A stretch of DNA of 64,000 nucleotides from Selaginella tamariscina (lineage: Eukaryota; Streptophyta; Lycopodiopsida; Selaginellales; Selaginellaceae), in contig PUQB01000030.1 of the NCBI GenBank assembly GCA_003024785.1, forward strand, positions 487,414 to 551,413, read 5' to 3'. The position numbers were made by a program, and so were the translations under genes. This document shows positions 59,270-64,000 of this stretch, one piece after another. The stretch's first letter is position 1; every line of letters starts with the position of its first letter. The notes under the pieces are model-generated. The model did no database searches. It saw nothing but the letters and a program-made list of their open reading frames with translations, and was not told the origin of the DNA.

Positions 59270-61420
59270 ACAACAAAAGATACTCAATTTATTTACTCTA
59301 AGAAAAGTCCCACGCCTTAGTAGCCTTTAAGACTTTGTATCCATAACAGAAACTCAAATTAGTAAGATGCTAAAGGTGATTCACTATGACTCAAAGGTGA
59401 ATACATATCAAAGGCCTTTGTAGACCTATGCTCCCCCAAAGGCATCATTCATCAATAAAAATGTCCACAATAGAATGAAGTGGCAAAAAGGAAACGTTCA
59501 AATGCATGCTTCATGCCTCTAGCCTACCTCAAAGTTTTTGGATGGATGCAATCTAGACAACAACCCATGTACAAAACCTAATTTCCCACTCATGAAGGCC
59601 AAGGCAAATCCCAAAGGAAGCCTAGTCTAGCAAACAATAAGATGTAAGTCACTTATGAAGGTTTGGTTCTTTAGCCTTTGTACACAACTCAACTAGATAC
59701 TCAAAGCATTGTGTGCTACTTTGTTGGTTACGAGTTGGACATGAAAGAATGGAACCATGTGACTAGAAAGGTAGTGGTGAGCTCAGATATTTTATTAAAT
59801 AAAAAAAGTGTATAAGGGTCAACATTAGTAGCCTTTGAGTGAGTTTTAAATTGAACATGGGAACTAGCCTTTAAGAATGAAATTCCAAACTCACCAATTG
59901 AAAGAACAATCTACAAGATCAAATAGTGCATTATGAAGCAGAATGGACTTCAACATTGAAACAACAAATTCTAGAAAATTTGGAGTGCAAATAAACAAAC
60001 ACTTTTGTACTCCAAATTGAAAGGTTGGTTAAGGATCTATCCTTTGATCCAAGCCACTTTGGTTGTAATCTAGAAGGAAAATTAACCCATGAACGATGAC
60101 CATGAGTACTCACAACAATAAAAGGCAAGGCACCACTCTTTGTTCCTCAAACATATGAAGAAGCAGTATCCTCTCTAGAAAGCAAATCATGGTCGCAAGA
60201 AATGATGTAGGAATTGTATTCTAATAAAGATAATTGACATACACATTGATATGACATGTTCCTAGATGTGAAGTAGTCAAAGGCCATTGAATATTCAAGT
60301 TCCTACTCAACCCAAACTAGATAGTCCAATGATACAAAGTTAGGTGTGTCATTCATATATTTCAGGAGTTGGAAACCTTCTCTTCCATTGTCAAATCAAC
60401 GAGCATTTTCTTTATATGTACCACATGGATGTGAAGACAATGTTCCTAAATGCAATTCTTGATGAAGAAATCTAGCCTTTAGGTTTTCAACAACATGACC
60501 TAAATGAACAAGAATTGGTTTGGAAATTGAACAAAATAGTCTACAATCTCAAATAAACAACTAGACAGTGATATCAATGTATTGATAAGTTCCTACGAGA
60601 TTTTGGTTTCACAAAACTAAAGTTAGATGGCATCTTGTACATGCTCAAGAAAGACAACAAGTTCATGGTTGTGGCGATGTGCATTGTTAACTTCTTGAAC
60701 ATTAGCTATGATGCAGAACTTCTTAACAAAGTCAAGGACAAACTACAACAACGATATCGCATGACAGACTTGGGTCAAGCTTACTCAAAGCCAATATATA
60801 GAACACTTACTAGAGCAATTCAACATGCAGAAGTGTATGCAAGCTCCAACACTGACCTATCCTTGCACATATTGTTCCCCTTGTTGGTGGTTTATTGTAC
60901 TTGGCAAACAACATCAAGCCAAACATATCCTTTGCCATTGGAGTTCTTAGTAGATAGAACTCAACACCTACTTCATGTCATTGGCAAGCATTTAAAAGAA
61001 TCCAATGTTATCTATAAAGAACACATGACTTTGGTCTCATCTTCTAGTGTAGTAGTGATGCAAAGCTAACCCTTCAAGGAGTTTATTGCATCCTAGTTGG
61101 AGCACTAGTCTTGGGTAAGTAAAAAATAATCAATTATTGTTATTTCCAGTTCAAAAGCGGAGTACATTTAAACAATAATAACTACCAAGGAGATTATTTG
61201 GTTGAAAAGAATGCTAGAAGACCTCTTGTGAACCAAACACATTAGCACACAACACGATTTTGTTAGAGAATGAGTATTTGGTGGTGACATAGTACTTGAA
61301 TACATCCCTTTCAACAAGCAACTCACCGATATTTTCACCAACCCACTTAGTGAGACTATGTTTTGCAATCTTCAACTACAACTAGGCATCTCAACTTGAG
61401 GGGGAGTGTTGGAATATCTT
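59270..61420 (+). mobile_element. Ty1/copia relic 1
   Basis: Degraded pol in order: integrase C-terminal part (KVFGWMQS, YFVGYELDMKEWNHVTRKVV, 59,530-59,790); RT (YHMDVKTMFLNAILDEEI, 60,420; FLRDFGFTKLKLDGILYMLK, 60,590; KVKDKLQQRYRMTDLGQ, 60,730; the catalytic YVDD replaced by CIVN); and RNase H/end (FNKQLTDIFTNPLSE, 61,310). The end GAGGGGGAGTGTTGGAATAT at 61,398 is a typical copia purine tract and LTR start. There are many stops. Confidence 0.8.
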
Positions 61421-61499
61421 GTGTATTGGTTAGTTAGACTGTGTATATATGGCAGAGATATCCGCTTGGAGTTAGTGGGTTGGTTTTACATTTTGTTTT

Positions 61500-61950
61500 A
61501 GATAAAAACACAAGAAAATCAACGTTTGGATACTTGTTTTTCTTGGATGGTGGACTTGTAAGTTGAACCAGTAAGAGACAAGCCAGTACAACACTTTCAT
61601 CCATGGAGGCAAAGTATATTGATGCTACAGTGGCAACACAAGAACCCATGTGGTTGCAAGATTTTATGGAGAAAAATATTTCAGCTACCAATGACATTGT
61701 TTTGTGTCATAAGGAGTGCAATTGAATTTTCAAAGAACCCGAAGTTTCATAAGAGGACTAAACATTTTAAGATTAAAATGCATTTTATTCATGAATAAGC
61801 CTTGGCAAATACGGTGCTATTGAGCTACATTTCAACTCAAGAAATGATAGTTGATATCATGACTAAGCCACTTGGTCAAGAGAAGTTCACAAAGCATTGT
61901 GACGAGATGCAGATATTGAACTCTTACGACTAAGTAGGAGTGTTGAAAAG
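61500..61950 (+). mobile_element. Ty1/copia relic 2 (RNase H end)
   Basis: TLSSMEAKYIDATVATQEPM with WLQ (61,590-61,660) is the copia RNase H signature. It is followed by STQEMIVDIMTKPLGQEKFT (61,830-61,890) and KHCDEMQIL. It ends with TAGGAGTGTTG, again a copia-type terminus. Confidence 0.8.
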
Positions 61951-62149
61951 AGGTAAACTGGAGTCTAGGGTGGCAATGCCATGCGCACTTGGGAATGAAA
62001 CTGGGCATTGGCTAAAGTGTTTGTAGTATTAGGGTAGTTCATCTTTACATACATTTCACATGAATTAAGTTGTAGTTATAGAAAAACTCGCAGATTTTCT
62101 CAAATACCAAAATTAAATTTTATAAAAACCTTTTCACTAATGGTGAAAA

Positions 62150-63435
62150 TGACCTCAATTCGTTTAATTTTAGCACTTGCAATTAAGTTCAACTTTGAAG
62201 TTTATCAACTAGATGTTCAAATTGCCTTTCTCCATGGTGAACTGCAAGAAGAAGTTTATGTCTTGTAACCAAAGAATTTAAAGTTCTAAGACATGGTGTA
62301 ATGTCTCCATCATGTTGTTTATGATTTACGACAATCTCCACATGCAGCTCTTATACTTGGTTTGCAAGTTGGACAAGGTCTTGTATGGGTTGAAGAAGTT
62401 TCCCCGCTCTTGATATTGTTGAATGAATAACTTTTTTGTGCCGATGGCCTTTACTAGGAACAATTCTGATTGAAATATTTAATTCAAATATCTTAGTGAA
62501 TTTGTGATGATCCTTGCCTTATAAGTGGCCAATTACTTGATGTTCTCCAATAGCATTATTCTTCTTCAGTAATTGAATTTGCAACTCTCAATGGAATTTG
62601 AGATGAAGGAATTGGGGTTGATCTTCATGTTTTTAGGGATTGAAGTTCACCAAGATAGTGGGAGAAGGATTCTCACTCTAGATAGTCAAAGTATGTGGAT
62701 GAGGTTCTTCAAAAATTTAATATGACAAGCTACAAACTAGATTAAAGACAAAACATGATGTCTCACAATGATGAGGAGGCTAGGCACATGAAGGTATGCC
62801 TTATTGTCAAGTTGTTGACAACCTCATCTACTTGGTCATTTGCACAAGGCTTGAATTGGCATATGTAATGGGCACAATTTATGACTAATCCTAGTAGGAA
62901 ACATTGAAAGGTTGTGAAAGACATTTTTTACTACTTGCAAAGATCCAAAGAGCATGAGGATTCTAGCTCCAAGGATATTCGGATGTAGATTGGGTTGGGA
63001 ACATGGACCCATGTAGGTCTACTTCTAGTTTTGCTTTTTTCCTTAGCAAGAATTTGATCGCTTAGAGAAGCAAGCTAACCTTGATAGAGGCAAAGTATGT
63101 GGCTACAACATCAGAAGCACAAGAGATAATTTGGTTGTAAATTTTTCTTGAGCCAGTTATAAGGGAGTTAGCAACAGGAATTAAACCTATACTTGCATAT
63201 GCTGGGTCAAATTGTGATACCTTGAATTATTTGCTAGCATGATAGCACTGATGTTATCATAGAAAAGCTTGGTTAGTGTACATCTTACAGATGAGATGGT
63301 AGTAGATATATTCACTAAGGCATTACAAGTTTCTCATTTTCAACTGAAGAGGGTGAGATTGACTTTGAATGATCTTTGTGAAGATTTAGCTGATGGCAAT
63401 GACTACATGGCTGAAAGGGGAGTGTTAAAATTAAG
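62150..63435 (+). mobile_element. Ty1/copia relic 3
   Basis: RT start VYQLDVQIAFLHGELQEEVY (62,200-62,260); a middle region with short recognisable stretches (ELGLIFMFLGIEVHQ-like, 62,610-62,655); RNase H EAKYVATTSEAQEIIWL (63,090-63,140); and end DEMVVDIFTKALQVSHFQLK (63,290-63,350), followed by GAAAGGGGAGTGTTAAAATT. It is the third copia 3' half in direct orientation within 4 kb. Confidence 0.78.
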
Positions 63436-64000
63436 TGACATGAATTAAACAGCCAATGGTGTTTTTGTTGGAAGGAAGTTGAAGATGTACATACTAATTG
63501 ATATATATATAAGCTTATAAAAGATGTTTTAATACAAAGAAGTTTTTAAGTGATATATTACTTTATAAGGTGCACATGTCACAAGGCCCCTAGTTGGCAA
63601 TTTGTATGAGCTGCACAAGTGTGCTTAAGAGCTGCAATATTAAAAGATGGTGCTCATTTGTAACACAAGAGATTTACCCATGTTAATGTAGAATTTTACA
63701 TAAAAGCTCGGCACTTCATTGCATTAAAATGAATATGAAACTATATAAAAACAAATTACTCCACATTGCACCCCTATTTGCGACATGGATAGCTAAAGCT
63801 TATTCCAAGTTTCAATACTTTCTAGATCATGTATGCCCTCATTTCTTTAATGAAGATAAGTAAAAGCCTAATCTTTTTATTTTTACTTGATTATGAACAA
63901 GTTTGTCTTCACACTAAAGTGCTTTGTTCTTATATGGAATTTAAGGTTCTTAAATAGAGAGATTGCACCTTGGTTGTCGCAATAAAGTATTGTGAATTTG
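63436..64000. other. AT-rich sequence, possibly copia LTR
   Basis: Follows the third copia terminus, so it may be its 3' LTR; a TATA-like ATATATATAAGC lies near 63,500. No matching 5' LTR is in the window, so this cannot be confirmed. No gene is seen. Confidence 0.35.

Overview
This is a window of nuclear DNA from a land plant. Three things point to a lycophyte such as Selaginella: spliceosomal introns of mostly 34-80 nt, GC-richer genes set in very AT-rich (A/T dinucleotide) spacers, and a mix of plant genes (an inositol transporter, Mediator subunit 4, SCYL2, PPR proteins) with plant Ty3/gypsy chromoviruses and Ty1/copia relics. The lineage is an inference. No bacterial, CRISPR, rRNA or tRNA feature was seen.

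The dominant structure is a large direct segmental duplication. Block A (about 2,169-23,529) and block B (about 27,665-52,324) carry the same order: a decayed Ty3/gypsy pol relic; the 3' half of a SCYL2-like gene; a coiled-coil protein gene with repeat arrays; an unrecognised minus-strand gene; a second coiled-coil remnant; a small minus-strand peptide gene; an eight-exon myo-inositol/sugar transporter (INT family); and several kb of AT-rich spacer. A third, truncated piece (743-1,790) holds only the transporter upstream region and exon 1.

After duplication the blocks diverged by mobile elements. Block A took a Ty3/gypsy element at 15,181-20,019 (+). Block B took a full-length Ty3/gypsy chromovirus at 28,163-35,496 (-), a related solo LTR at 35,774-37,587 and an 0.8 kb terminal-inverted-repeat element at 43,616-44,421. 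For the two LTR insertions in B, block A still shows the unoccupied target (TTTTT and GGTAC). One spacer segment of about 0.2 kb is inverted between the blocks.

Between and beyond the blocks lie a PPR gene with an unusual membrane-segment N-terminus (23,923-25,110, -), non-coding retroelement-like DNA with a hexamer minisatellite (25.1-27.7 kb), and a compact gene cluster at 52.4-58.7 kb. The cluster holds PPR fragments, an unrecognised spliced gene with an inverted partial copy, MED4 (-) with a duplicated first exon, and a nuclease-fold/pseudokinase-like gene. From 59.3 kb to the end there are three degraded Ty1/copia 3' halves in a row.

Many coding regions show single-base indels that differ between the two blocks, often in homopolymers. 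These could be true decay or long-read consensus errors, so which transporter and SCYL2 copies are functional cannot be settled from this sequence alone.
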